From Thermoleophilia bacterium (GTDB lineage: Bacteria > Actinomycetota > Thermoleophilia > Gaiellales > Gaiellaceae): a DNA stretch of 9,100 nt. Numbering within the stretch: the first letter of the stretch is position 1; each line of letters starts with the position of its first letter. A program made the position numbers and the translations under genes. The DNA lies in contig JAICYG010000106.1 in NCBI GenBank assembly GCA_025934335.1, forward strand, positions 1 to 9,100. Reading direction: 5' to 3'. The notes below the pieces were generated by a model. The model was not told the DNA's origin and did no database searches. It saw only the letters and a list, made by a program, of their open reading frames with translations. Positions 1 through 5,748 of this stretch are shown here, one piece after another.

Positions 1-149
1 CCGCCGGAGAGGATCAGCGCGACCGGGTTCCGCGCACGCAGCTCGGCGGCCGAGACGCGGTGCGAGACGAGCTCCGAGTACACGCGCGCCTCGCGCACCC
101 GTCGGGCGATCAGCTGGGAGTACTGCCCGCCGAGGTCTACCACGAGCAC
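1..149 (-). CDS. guaA: GMP synthase (glutamine-hydrolysing), N-terminal fragment
   Basis: GMP synthase converts XMP to GMP in the cytoplasm, using ATP and ammonia released from glutamine by its N-terminal amidotransferase domain. Only the first 49 codons lie in the window; the gene runs off the left edge. The visible part reads LVVDLGGQYSQLIARRVREA and continues to a LILSGG-type stretch. This matches the start of class I amidotransferase domains in GuaA, which usually read VLDFGSQY-TQLIARRVRE. I chose the GTG at 149 because a GAGGA sequence lies 7 bases upstream and the protein then begins right at the conserved strand. An in-frame GTG at 194 would add 15 residues but lacks comparable support. 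The gene follows guaB by 97 bases on the same strand, so the two enzymes from IMP to GMP are adjacent. Identity is secure despite the truncation. Confidence 0.93.
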   Translation of the reverse strand, partial: MLVVDLGGQYSQLIARRVREARVYSELVSHRVSAAELRARNPVALILSG

Positions 150-174
150 GGGCCGTTCCTCGGTCTTATGCTCC

Positions 175-195
175 GGCGGCGGCAAAGCCGCCACC
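175..195 (-). other. Hairpin in the leader of guaA
   Basis: The sequence forms a 9-base-pair stem with a 3-base loop (GGCGGCGGC, AAA, GCCGCCACC on the plus strand). The minus-strand RNA has one G-U wobble. It lies between the guaB stop and the guaA ribosome binding site. No U-run follows it, so it is not a standard intrinsic terminator. It could affect mRNA stability or processing between guaB and guaA, or may be a by-product of high GC. Confidence 0.3.
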
Positions 196-203
196 AGCGC
201 GCC

Positions 204-229
204 GGCCGGCTCCGTCGAGCCTACGCCGG
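204..229 (-). repeat. 26-bp repeat, copy 1 (guaB-guaA spacer)
   Basis: The 26 bases are identical to those at 8736-8761 and in the same orientation. The repeat has an inner inverted repeat (GGCTC, CGTC, GAGCC) and an alternative outer GCCGGC/GCCGGC pairing, so it can fold as a small hairpin. Copy 1 begins 17 bases after the guaB stop and ends 54 bases before the guaA start. A perfect 26-base match in 9.1 kb is far beyond chance even at high GC. Its role (REP-like dispersed repeat, operator or RNA processing site) is unknown. Confidence 0.85.
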
Positions 230-246
230 CTGCGTGCGAAAGCGCG

Positions 247-1773
247 TCAGCTCCGACGGTAATTGGGCGCGTCCTTCGTGATCGTGACGTCGTGCGGGTG
301 CGACTCGCGCACGCCGGCGCCGGTGATGCGCACGAAGCGCGCCTCCTTGAGGGCGTCGATCGTGGGCGCACCGCAGTAGCCCATCGCCTGCCGCAGGCCC
401 CCAACGATCTGGTGCAGCACCGCGCCGACGGGCCCCTTGTACGGCACACGAGCCTCGATGCCCTCCGGCACGAGCTTCTCGACGTCCTCCACGTCGCCCT
501 GGAAGTAACGGTCCTTCGAGAAGCTGCGAGCCTTCATCGCGCCCAGCGACCCCATGCCGCGATACGTCTTGAACCGCTCGCCCTGGACGACGATGACCTC
601 GCCCGGCGTCTCGTCGGTGCCGGCCAGCATGGAGCCGAGCATGACCGTGTCGGCGCCTGCGGCGATCGCCTTCGCGACGTCGCCCGAAGACGTGATGCCG
701 CCGTCGGCAATGACGGGAACGCCGTGCCGCGACGCAGTCTCTGCGATGTCGTAGATCGCCGTGATCTGCGGGACGCCGACGCCTGCGACGACGCGCGTGG
801 TGCAGATTGCGCCCGGGCCCTGGCCCGCCTTGACCCCATCGGCACCGGCGTCGATCAGCGCCTCTGCCGCCTCGCCCGTCGAGATGTTCCCCGCGACGAG
901 CTCGAACTCGCCCGACAGCGAGCGGATCCGCGACACCATCTCGATCACGCCTCGCGAGTGCCCGTGCGCGGTATCGACGACGAGCACGTCCGCTCCCGCT
1001 TCGACGAGCGCCTGCGCCCGCTCGACCGCATCCGGCCCCACGCCGACCGCTGCGCCGACCCGCAGCCGGCCCTGCGCGTCCTTCGTCGCGGACGGGAAGT
1101 CGACGCGCTTCTGGATGTCCTTGACGGTGATCAGCCCGGTGACGCGGCCGTCCGCGTCGACGATCGGCAGCTTCTCGATCCGGTGGCGGTGGAGGAGCCG
1201 CTCCGCCTCGGCGAGTGTCGTCCCGGCCGGCGCCGTCACGAGCCCCTCTGACGTCATCAGCGCGGAGACCGGCTGCGCGTGGTCCTTCTCGAAGCGCAGG
1301 TCGCGGTTCGTGAGGATCCCGACGAGCCTGCCGTCGGCGTCGGTGACGGGGACGCCGGAGATGTGGTAGCGACCCATCAGCGCGACGGCGTCCGAGACGA
1401 GCGCGTCCGGCGGCAGCGTGACCGGCTCGACGATCATGCCGGCCTCCGAGCGCTTCACCTTGTCGACCTCGGCCACCTGCACGTCGATCGGAAGGTTCCG
1501 ATGCACGATGCCGAGCCCGCCCTCGCGCGCGAGCGCGATCGCGAGGCGCGCCTCGGTCACGGTGTCCATCGCCGCCGAGACGACGGGCACCTCGAGCACG
1601 ATCGTCCGCGTCAGCCGCGTCGCCGTCGAGACGTCGTTCGGGAGCACCGACGACTCGGCCGGCACGAGCAGCACGTCGTCGAACGTCAGCCCCTCCCGGG
1701 CGAACTTCTCCCGCTTCGGCGCCGGCCAGGCCGACGCCTCGGAGGACGCCAGGTCGAGTTTGCCGACTTCCAT
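247..1773 (-). CDS. guaB: Inosine-5'-monophosphate dehydrogenase
   Basis: This enzyme oxidises IMP to XMP with NAD+, the committed step of guanine nucleotide synthesis, as a cytoplasmic tetramer. The 508-residue product has the full family layout. The TFDDVLLVPAES start of the barrel is at 30-41 and two CBS domains span about 115-222. VVDTAHGHS is at 265-273, the catalytic loop GPGAICTTR (Cys324) at 319-327, ADGGI at 356-360 and the mobile flap with KDRYFQ at 420-425. The C-terminus ends in the usual HPHDVTITKDAPNY. The loop differs from the common GIGPGSICTTR: it has Gln at 318 and Ala at 322, where family members normally have Ile and Ser. The ATG start has no Shine-Dalgarno sequence; a TACCCT box 6 bases upstream suggests a possible leaderless transcript. 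The gene follows a small membrane protein gene by 34 bases and precedes guaA. Confidence 0.97.
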   Translation of the reverse strand: MEVGKLDLASSEASAWPAPKREKFAREGLTFDDVLLVPAESSVLPNDVSTATRLTRTIVLEVPVVSAAMDTVTEARLAIALAREGGLGIVHRNLPIDVQVAEVDKVKRSEAGMIVEPVTLPPDALVSDAVALMGRYHISGVPVTDADGRLVGILTNRDLRFEKDHAQPVSALMTSEGLVTAPAGTTLAEAERLLHRHRIEKLPIVDADGRVTGLITVKDIQKRVDFPSATKDAQGRLRVGAAVGVGPDAVERAQALVEAGADVLVVDTAHGHSRGVIEMVSRIRSLSGEFELVAGNISTGEAAEALIDAGADGVKAGQGPGAICTTRVVAGVGVPQITAIYDIAETASRHGVPVIADGGITSSGDVAKAIAAGADTVMLGSMLAGTDETPGEVIVVQGERFKTYRGMGSLGAMKARSFSKDRYFQGDVEDVEKLVPEGIEARVPYKGPVGAVLHQIVGGLRQAMGYCGAPTIDALKEARFVRITGAGVRESHPHDVTITKDAPNYRRS

Positions 1774-1779
1774 CGCGGC

Positions 1780-1785
1780 AGGGTA
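1780..1785 (-). promoter_or_regulatory. Candidate -10 box of a leaderless guaB transcript
   Basis: On the minus strand TACCCT, which fits the TANNNT pattern, ends 6 bases before the guaB ATG. The start lacks any Shine-Dalgarno sequence. This spacing would put the transcription start at or next to the A of the ATG, as in actinobacterial leaderless genes. No convincing -35 element was seen 17 to 18 bases further upstream, so the call is tentative. Confidence 0.3.
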
Positions 1786-1807
1786 CCGGCCCTACCGGAT
1801 GGGTGTA

Positions 1808-2026
1808 CTACGTGGGCAGCTGCTCGTCGGCGTTCTTCATCGACCTGACGAATTCGGCGGCCATTGCGATCCCGAAGGCGATCGGGAGGAGCAGCAGCAG
1901 GAACCGCCACCAGCCGTGGGCTCTCGCGATCACGAGCAGCGCGAGCAGGAGCGACAGCCCGAAGAACCCGACGAGGAAGCCGATCGAGAAGACTCGTAGG
2001 CGCGCGACCGGGTGTGTCTCGGCCAT
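1808..2026 (-). CDS. Small two-helix membrane protein of unknown function
   Basis: I do not recognise this 72-residue protein. It has two hydrophobic segments, at about residues 13-33 and 41-58. They are separated by a short basic/aromatic turn (ARAHGWWR), which suggests a hairpin in the cytoplasmic membrane. The N-terminus carries a few basic residues and the C-terminal tail (SMKNADEQLPT) is polar. The ATG start is preceded by a purine-rich GGAAGGTGGGGGC, a good ribosome binding region, which supports real expression. It lies 33 bases after the sugar kinase gene and 34 bases before guaB, all on one strand, so it is probably cotranscribed with them. No function can be drawn from position alone. 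Confidence 0.72.
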   Translation of the reverse strand: MAETHPVARLRVFSIGFLVGFFGLSLLLALLVIARAHGWWRFLLLLLPIAFGIAMAAEFVRSMKNADEQLPT

Positions 2027-2059
2027 GCCCCCACCTTCCCGCCCCGCGCTCGACGAAAA

Positions 2060-3013
2060 CTACGCCTCGACGGGCGCGAGCTCCTGCAGCTCGACGCCGC
2101 CCTGCAACCGTCCTGCCTGCCGCGGATCGAAGCGACCGGCCCCGACCTCGAGCGTCGACGCCGCCCCGGCGGCGACGGCGGCACGCAGTGCCTCCTCGTT
2201 CGACCGGCCGGCGTGCCGCGCGGCGAGGAAGCCGGCGAGCAGCACGTCGCCCGCGCCGACCGCCGAGACCGGATCGAGCCGCGGCGCGCTCGCACGGTAG
2301 CGGCGCACCTCACGGTCCTCCCGCAGCAGCGCCAGCGCGCCCTGCTCGGTCGTGATCAGCACATTCCGGGCGCCCATGTCGGCGATGCTGTCGAGCGCGA
2401 GCCGGAAATCCTCCTCGTCGTGGAACTCCTGCCCGACGAGGCCCTCCGCCTCGATCTGGTTCGGCGAGACGAGGACGGGCTCCGCCTCGACGCCGAGCCG
2501 CAGCGGCTCGCCCTCGGTGTCGAGCACGGTGGCGACGTGGCGGCGGGCGAGCTCGCGCGTCGCCTCGGCGTAGAAGTCGGTCGGCACGTCGCGCGGCAGC
2601 GAGCCGGCGAAGACGACGTAGCCCGCGTCCTGCGTCAGGTACCGGAGCTTCTCGAGCAGCATCTCGAGCTCCTCCGGCTTCACGGACGGCCCCCACTCGT
2701 TGATCTCGGTGTACGTGCTGCCCGCGGGGTCGACGACGGCGGTGGACGTCCGCGACTCGCCCTCGATGCGGACGAAGTCGTTGAGGATCGCCTCCTGCGT
2801 CAGCTCGTCGACGATCCGCGTTCCGGTCGTGCCGCCGACGAAACCGGTCGCGACGACGGGGACGCCGAGCGCCTTCAGCGCCCGCGCGACGTTGATCCCC
2901 TTGCCGCCGGCGAGCGTGACGCCCGCGCTCGCGCGATGGCGCTGGCCGCGCTGGAAGTTCGGCACGGTCAGCGTCCGGTCGACCGCGGCGTTGAGGGTGA
3001 CGGTGACGATCAT
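2060..3013 (-). CDS. PfkB-family sugar kinase, probably 1-phosphofructokinase
   Basis: This is a ribokinase-fold (PfkB) kinase of 317 residues, the usual length for the 1-phosphofructokinase / tagatose-6-phosphate kinase (FruK/LacC) group. The first PfkB signature GGKGINVARALKALG is at 36-50, FAGSLP at 135-140 and SPNQIEAEGLVG at 183-194. The second signature VGAGDVLLAGFL is at 252-263, with Asp256 as the expected catalytic base. The N-terminal MIVTVTLNAAVDRTL is typical of FruK/LacC rather than ribokinase. The predicted reaction is ATP-dependent phosphorylation of a sugar phosphate, most likely fructose-1-phosphate to the 1,6-bisphosphate. No fructose PTS gene lies in the window, so the substrate is not settled and I give no symbol. 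The ATG has no clear Shine-Dalgarno sequence and lies 15 bases after the carboxypeptidase stop, which fits translational coupling. Confidence 0.9.
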   Translation of the reverse strand: MIVTVTLNAAVDRTLTVPNFQRGQRHRASAGVTLAGGKGINVARALKALGVPVVATGFVGGTTGTRIVDELTQEAILNDFVRIEGESRTSTAVVDPAGSTYTEINEWGPSVKPEELEMLLEKLRYLTQDAGYVVFAGSLPRDVPTDFYAEATRELARRHVATVLDTEGEPLRLGVEAEPVLVSPNQIEAEGLVGQEFHDEEDFRLALDSIADMGARNVLITTEQGALALLREDREVRRYRASAPRLDPVSAVGAGDVLLAGFLAARHAGRSNEEALRAAVAAGAASTLEVGAGRFDPRQAGRLQGGVELQELAPVEA

Positions 3014-3028
3014 CGGCGGGGCACGTGG

Positions 3029-4141
3029 CTAGAGCAGGTGGGCGAGATGGTGGATCGCCCTGCCGGCGTACCACCCTAGCCGCCTTACGACACCCGGCTT
3101 GTGAATCGTGCGTGAAGCAACGAGGTCGCGGGCGCCGACGAGCCGGCCGCCGGCGCGGATCTCGACCCGCCCGAGCACCGCTCCCTTCCGCACGGGGAGC
3201 GAGACGGCGGCCGGGGCCGTCACCCTCTCCTCGAGCGGCCGCCCGACCCGCGCGACCGCGAGCAGCGGCTTCGCGGCGACGAGGCCGAGCGGCGCCCGGC
3301 CGTAGGGGACGCGCACCTCGGCGTACGTTCTCCCCTCGCGCACGGCCGGCACCACGCGGAACCGGGAGAGGCCCCAGACGAGCAGCGCGCGCAGGTCGTC
3401 GTTCCGCTCGGAGCGCGTCGGGGAGCCGAGCAGGGTCGCGTAGACGGTCACGCCGCGTCCGCGCACCGCCGCCACCTGACACCAGCCGGCGGCGCTCGTG
3501 TGACCCGTTTTGACCCCGATCGTGTGCGGGAGCTCCGTCAGGAGGTCGTCCCACGTGTGCAGCGTCCGCCCGCCCTCGATCGTGTCGGTCTTCTCGGCGA
3601 CGGTCTGGCGCACGAACCTGATTCGCATCAGGATCCGCGCCAGCTTCGTCACGTCGGCCGCGCTCGAGTAGTGCCCGGGCGCGTCGAGGCCGTCGGGCCG
3701 CACGAAGTGCGTGTCGCGCAGGCCGAGCTCCGCTGCCTTCGCATTCATCAGGCGAGCGAACGCCGGGAAGTCGGGCGCGACGGACAGCGCGAGCGCGTCG
3801 GCGGCGTCGTTCGCGGACTGGATCAGCGCGCCCTTGATCAGGTCGCGCACCGTCAGCTGCTCGCCGGAGCGGAGCGCGATCGTGGACTCGCCCACGGCGG
3901 CGGCGCGTGGATCCACGGTCACGACGTCGCGCAGCTTGTGGTGCTCGAGGGTCACGAGCACGGTCATCAGCTTCGTGATCGACGCGATCGGCAGCCGCTC
4001 GTGCGCGTTCGACGCGGCCAAAACCTGGCCGGTACGGGCGTCGAGCACCAGGTAGGCGGAGGCGTCGACCTCGGGCGCGCCGGCGCGCGCCGGTGCGGCG
4101 AGCAGGAGTGCCGCCACGCACGCGACGATGAGGCGCCTCAT
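3029..4141 (-). CDS. D-alanyl-D-alanine carboxypeptidase (penicillin-binding protein, S11 family)
   Basis: This serine DD-carboxypeptidase would trim the terminal D-Ala from peptidoglycan stem peptides outside the cytoplasmic membrane. The 370-residue product starts with a signal peptide (RRLIVACVAALLLAAPARA, likely cleavage after residue 20). It has the three penicillin-binding motifs in order: SITK at 54-57 with nucleophile Ser54, SAN at 109-111 and KTG at 211-213. After the catalytic domain, about 265-340 looks like the beta-rich C-terminal domain of PBP5-like enzymes. The final 20 residues (VVRRLGWYAGRAIHHLAHLL) form a basic, amphipathic stretch that could dock on the membrane. The start overlaps the stop of the LysM gene as ATGA, so the two are probably translated together. 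The order of motifs makes the family assignment firm; the exact paralogue (DacA, DacB or DacF type) is not resolved. Confidence 0.94.
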   Translation of the reverse strand: MRRLIVACVAALLLAAPARAGAPEVDASAYLVLDARTGQVLAASNAHERLPIASITKLMTVLVTLEHHKLRDVVTVDPRAAAVGESTIALRSGEQLTVRDLIKGALIQSANDAADALALSVAPDFPAFARLMNAKAAELGLRDTHFVRPDGLDAPGHYSSAADVTKLARILMRIRFVRQTVAEKTDTIEGGRTLHTWDDLLTELPHTIGVKTGHTSAAGWCQVAAVRGRGVTVYATLLGSPTRSERNDDLRALLVWGLSRFRVVPAVREGRTYAEVRVPYGRAPLGLVAAKPLLAVARVGRPLEERVTAPAAVSLPVRKGAVLGRVEIRAGGRLVGARDLVASRTIHKPGVVRRLGWYAGRAIHHLAHLL

Positions 4142-4437
4142 CTGAGCCTGATCCTCTCGCCGATGAAGAGCGTCGTGGAGCTTGCCTTCGGGTTCAGCTT
4201 CTCGATCGTCGCGACCGGGACACCGGTCTTCTGCGCGATGACGCCGAACGTGTCCCCCGCCTTCACCGTCCAGAACCTCGGCGTCTTCGTGGTCGTGACG
4301 GCGGTCGCCACGGAGGCTGTCGGCGTGGTCGCGTCCTGCCGGAGGCCGGAGCGGACGAGCACGACCGCGATCGTCACCGCGAGCAGGAACGCCGCCGGCG
4401 CGGCGTAGCGCCGCCAGTCCGCGGAGGACGCCGGCAC
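4138..4437 (-). CDS. Membrane-anchored LysM-domain protein
   Basis: The 99-residue product has a short N-terminus and one transmembrane helix at about 11-28. A Thr/Ala-rich linker follows (about 36-53), then a single LysM domain at 56-98 that begins WTVKAGDTFGVIAQKTGV and ends with GERIRLR. LysM domains bind the glycan of peptidoglycan, so the protein is probably inserted with its C-terminus in the cell wall. I chose the GTG at 4437. It overlaps the pyrF stop by one base (TAGTG) and places the helix near the N-terminus. Longer versions would overlap pyrF coding sequence and give arginine-rich low-complexity protein. The stop overlaps the start of the carboxypeptidase gene, linking two cell-wall proteins. 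No enzymatic domain is visible, so a scaffold or cofactor for the neighbouring carboxypeptidase is possible but inferred. Confidence 0.88.
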   Translation of the reverse strand: MPASSADWRRYAAPAAFLLAVTIAVVLVRSGLRQDATTPTASVATAVTTTKTPRFWTVKAGDTFGVIAQKTGVPVATIEKLNPKASSTTLFIGERIRLR

Positions 4438-5297
4438 TACCAGCCGGAAGCGGCCCAGATCTCCCGCTTGAGCCGCGCGGCCTCTGCGCCCGCGGCCTCG
4501 CGGTAGTCGCCGCCGGTCTCGCGAAACGCGTAGTCGATCGAGCGCGAGGCGTTCACGAGCGCGCTCGCGGGGCCGCTCTGGAACGCGCGCACGAGGTCGC
4601 CGACGGCGCCGCCCTGCGCGCCGATCCCCGGGAGGAGCAGGACCGCCTGCGGCATCAGCCTCCGCGCCTCGGCAACGGCACGCGGATGCGTCGCACCGAC
4701 GACCGCGCCGACCGAGGAGAGGCCGACCTCGCCGACGAGCTCCTCCCCCCACTCGGTGACGAGCGACGCGACGTGGTGCCAGAGCGGCCGCCCGTCGAGG
4801 AGCTGCAGATCCTGCACGTCGCCGCCGGCGTTCGATGTCTTCACGAGCACGAACAGGCCCGCTCCGGTCCGGCGCGCGGCGGCGATGAACGGCTCCACCG
4901 ACTCGCGTCCGAGGTACGGGTTCAGCGTCAGGGCGTCGGCGCGCGGGAGGTCTCCCTCGAGGTACGCATCGGCGTACGCGCGCGCCGTCGAGCCGATGTC
5001 CCCGCGCTTGCCGTCGGCGATGACGAGCATGCCCGCGCGCTGGGCGTACGTGCAGACCTCCCCGAAGGCGGCGATGCCCGCGGGCCCGAGCGTCTCGAAG
5101 AACGCGAGCTGCGGCTTGACCGCGACGGCATGCGGCGCCACGGCGTCGACGAGCCCACAGCAGAAGCGGGCGACGTCGCCGCGCAGCTCCACCGGCAACA
5201 GGTCGACGCGCGGGTCGAGGCCGACGACGAGCTGCGATCGCTTGCGCTCCACCTCGGCGGCGAGGCGGTCGGCGAAGGTCTGGACGGCGACGGCCAT
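4437..5297 (-). CDS. pyrF: Orotidine-5'-phosphate decarboxylase, type 2
   Basis: This enzyme decarboxylates OMP to UMP, the last step of de novo pyrimidine synthesis. The 286-residue product is of the longer type 2 class found in actinobacteria and some others. Visible motifs are VVGLDPR at 24-30, VKPQLAFFE at 60-68 and DGKRGDIGSTA at 95-105 with catalytic Lys97. TLNPYLG is at 124-130, PGIGAQGG at 223-230 (phosphate-binding region) and NASRSI at 249-254. The ATG at 5297 has no Shine-Dalgarno sequence; a TACCGT box lies 8 bases upstream, just past the HU terminator hairpin. The stop overlaps the GTG of the LysM gene by one base. pyrE lies nearby on the same strand but HU and its terminator separate the two. 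Confidence 0.96.
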   Translation of the reverse strand: MAVAVQTFADRLAAEVERKRSQLVVGLDPRVDLLPVELRGDVARFCCGLVDAVAPHAVAVKPQLAFFETLGPAGIAAFGEVCTYAQRAGMLVIADGKRGDIGSTARAYADAYLEGDLPRADALTLNPYLGRESVEPFIAAARRTGAGLFVLVKTSNAGGDVQDLQLLDGRPLWHHVASLVTEWGEELVGEVGLSSVGAVVGATHPRAVAEARRLMPQAVLLLPGIGAQGGAVGDLVRAFQSGPASALVNASRSIDYAFRETGGDYREAAGAEAARLKREIWAASGW

Positions 5298-5305
5298 CGC
5301 CCGAA

Positions 5306-5311
5306 ACGGTA
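5306..5311 (-). promoter_or_regulatory. Candidate -10 box upstream of pyrF
   Basis: TACCGT on the minus strand, matching TANNNT, ends 8 bases before the pyrF ATG. It lies in the tail of the HU terminator hairpin. pyrF has no Shine-Dalgarno sequence, so a leaderless or near-leaderless transcript is plausible. The -35 position would fall inside the terminator stem and shows no consensus, which keeps confidence low. Confidence 0.25.
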
Positions 5312-5322
5312 ACCGGAACGAC

Positions 5323-5346
5323 GGAGGGCGGCTCGCGCCGCCCTCC
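5323..5346 (-). terminator. Strong hairpin terminator after HU
   Basis: A perfect 10-base-pair stem (GGAGGGCGGC paired with GCCGCCCTCC) closes a 4-base loop. It starts 29 bases after the HU stop on the minus strand. The minus-strand tail reads GTCGTTCCGGTTACCGTTTC, which is moderately T-rich for this genome. An outer AACCGG (5311-5316) and CCGGTT (5345-5350) can also pair as an alternative fold. It most likely ends HU transcription and limits read-through into pyrF. Confidence 0.7.
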
Positions 5347-5375
5347 GGTTCCCTGCGAGCGACGGGGAGAGAGAG

Positions 5376-5651
5376 CTAGCCCTTGAGGGCGGCCTTGAAC
5401 TGCGACCCGGCCGAGAACTTCGGCACGGTGGTCGCCGCGATCTGCACGCGCTCGCCGGTGCGCGGGTTCACGCCCTGGCGGGCCGCGCGCTGCGAGGCCG
5501 AGAACTTGCCGAACCCGGTGAAGTTGACGGAGTCGCCGCCCTTCAACGTCTCCGTGACCGTCTCCATGAAGGCGTCGACGGCCTTGCCCGCGTCACGAGC
5601 CGACAGCCCGCTCTTCTGGGCGACCTTCTGGATGAAGTCCTGCTTCGTCAA
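5376..5651 (-). CDS. HU-family nucleoid DNA-binding protein
   Basis: HU dimers bend and compact DNA without strong sequence specificity. The 91-residue product is the normal length for the family and has the helical N-terminal half (TKQDFIQKVAQKSGLSARDA). VNFTGFGKFSASQRAARQG is at 42-60, and the flexible arm carries VNPRTGERV at 61-69, with the intercalating proline at 63. The C-terminus is PKFSAGSQFKAALKG. There is no long lysine/alanine-rich tail like that of mycobacterial HU. The start is TTG at 5651: GGAGG lies 8 bases upstream and no in-frame ATG gives the family N-terminus. An ATG directly after the Shine-Dalgarno sequence is in another frame. The gene appears to be its own unit, with a promoter-like sequence before it and a strong hairpin after it, between pyrE and pyrF. 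Confidence 0.95.
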   Translation of the reverse strand: MTKQDFIQKVAQKSGLSARDAGKAVDAFMETVTETLKGGDSVNFTGFGKFSASQRAARQGVNPRTGERVQIAATTVPKFSAGSQFKAALKG

Positions 5652-5659
5652 CGAACATT

Positions 5660-5664
5660 CCTCC
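5660..5664 (-). promoter_or_regulatory. Ribosome binding site fixing the TTG start of HU
   Basis: GGAGG on the minus strand lies 8 bases before the TTG at 5651-5649. The only nearby ATG (5658-5656) is one base past this site, too close for normal initiation, and would encode an unrelated 21-residue peptide. The site therefore decides for the TTG. Confidence 0.75.
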
Positions 5665-5698
5665 TGCGTCGGGGACTAGGGATCAGACCTTGTTCGGC

Positions 5699-5728
5699 AG
5701 GCTAACAGCGGGGTCGGATATCGCTCAA
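5699..5728 (-). promoter_or_regulatory. Candidate promoter of the HU gene
   Basis: On the minus strand TTGAGC (5728-5723) and TAGCCT (5704-5699) are separated by 18 bases. They resemble the -35 TTGACA and the actinobacterial -10 TAGNNT of the housekeeping sigma factor. Transcription would start near 5692, giving a leader of about 40 bases with the GGAGG site. The element sits in the 97-base gap between the pyrE stop and HU. Confidence 0.5.
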
Positions 5729-5748
5729 CCATGCGGATTTGCGGGGAT

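Noticed and set aside
150..246. Possible purine or guanidine-type riboswitch in the guaB-guaA gap
   Set aside because: I saw no conserved riboswitch core; the gap is explained by the 26-base repeat and a simple hairpin.
292..1251. A 319-codon plus-strand open frame across guaB
   Set aside because: It is antisense to a full-length conserved IMPDH and encodes Arg/Asp/His-rich sequence with no motif.
1864..3079. Several long plus-strand open frames over the small membrane gene and sugar kinase
   Set aside because: All are shadows of minus-strand genes, with skewed composition and no ribosome binding sites.
2310..4121. A 603-codon open frame on the minus strand overlapping the sugar kinase and carboxypeptidase genes
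   Set aside because: It is arginine/alanine-rich low-complexity sequence in another frame of two clear genes, an effect of high GC at third positions.
4438..4752. Upstream extension of the LysM protein into pyrF
   Set aside because: The added residues are Arg/Gly/Ala low-complexity and overlap the conserved pyrF 3' end; the GTG at 4437 explains the domain order.
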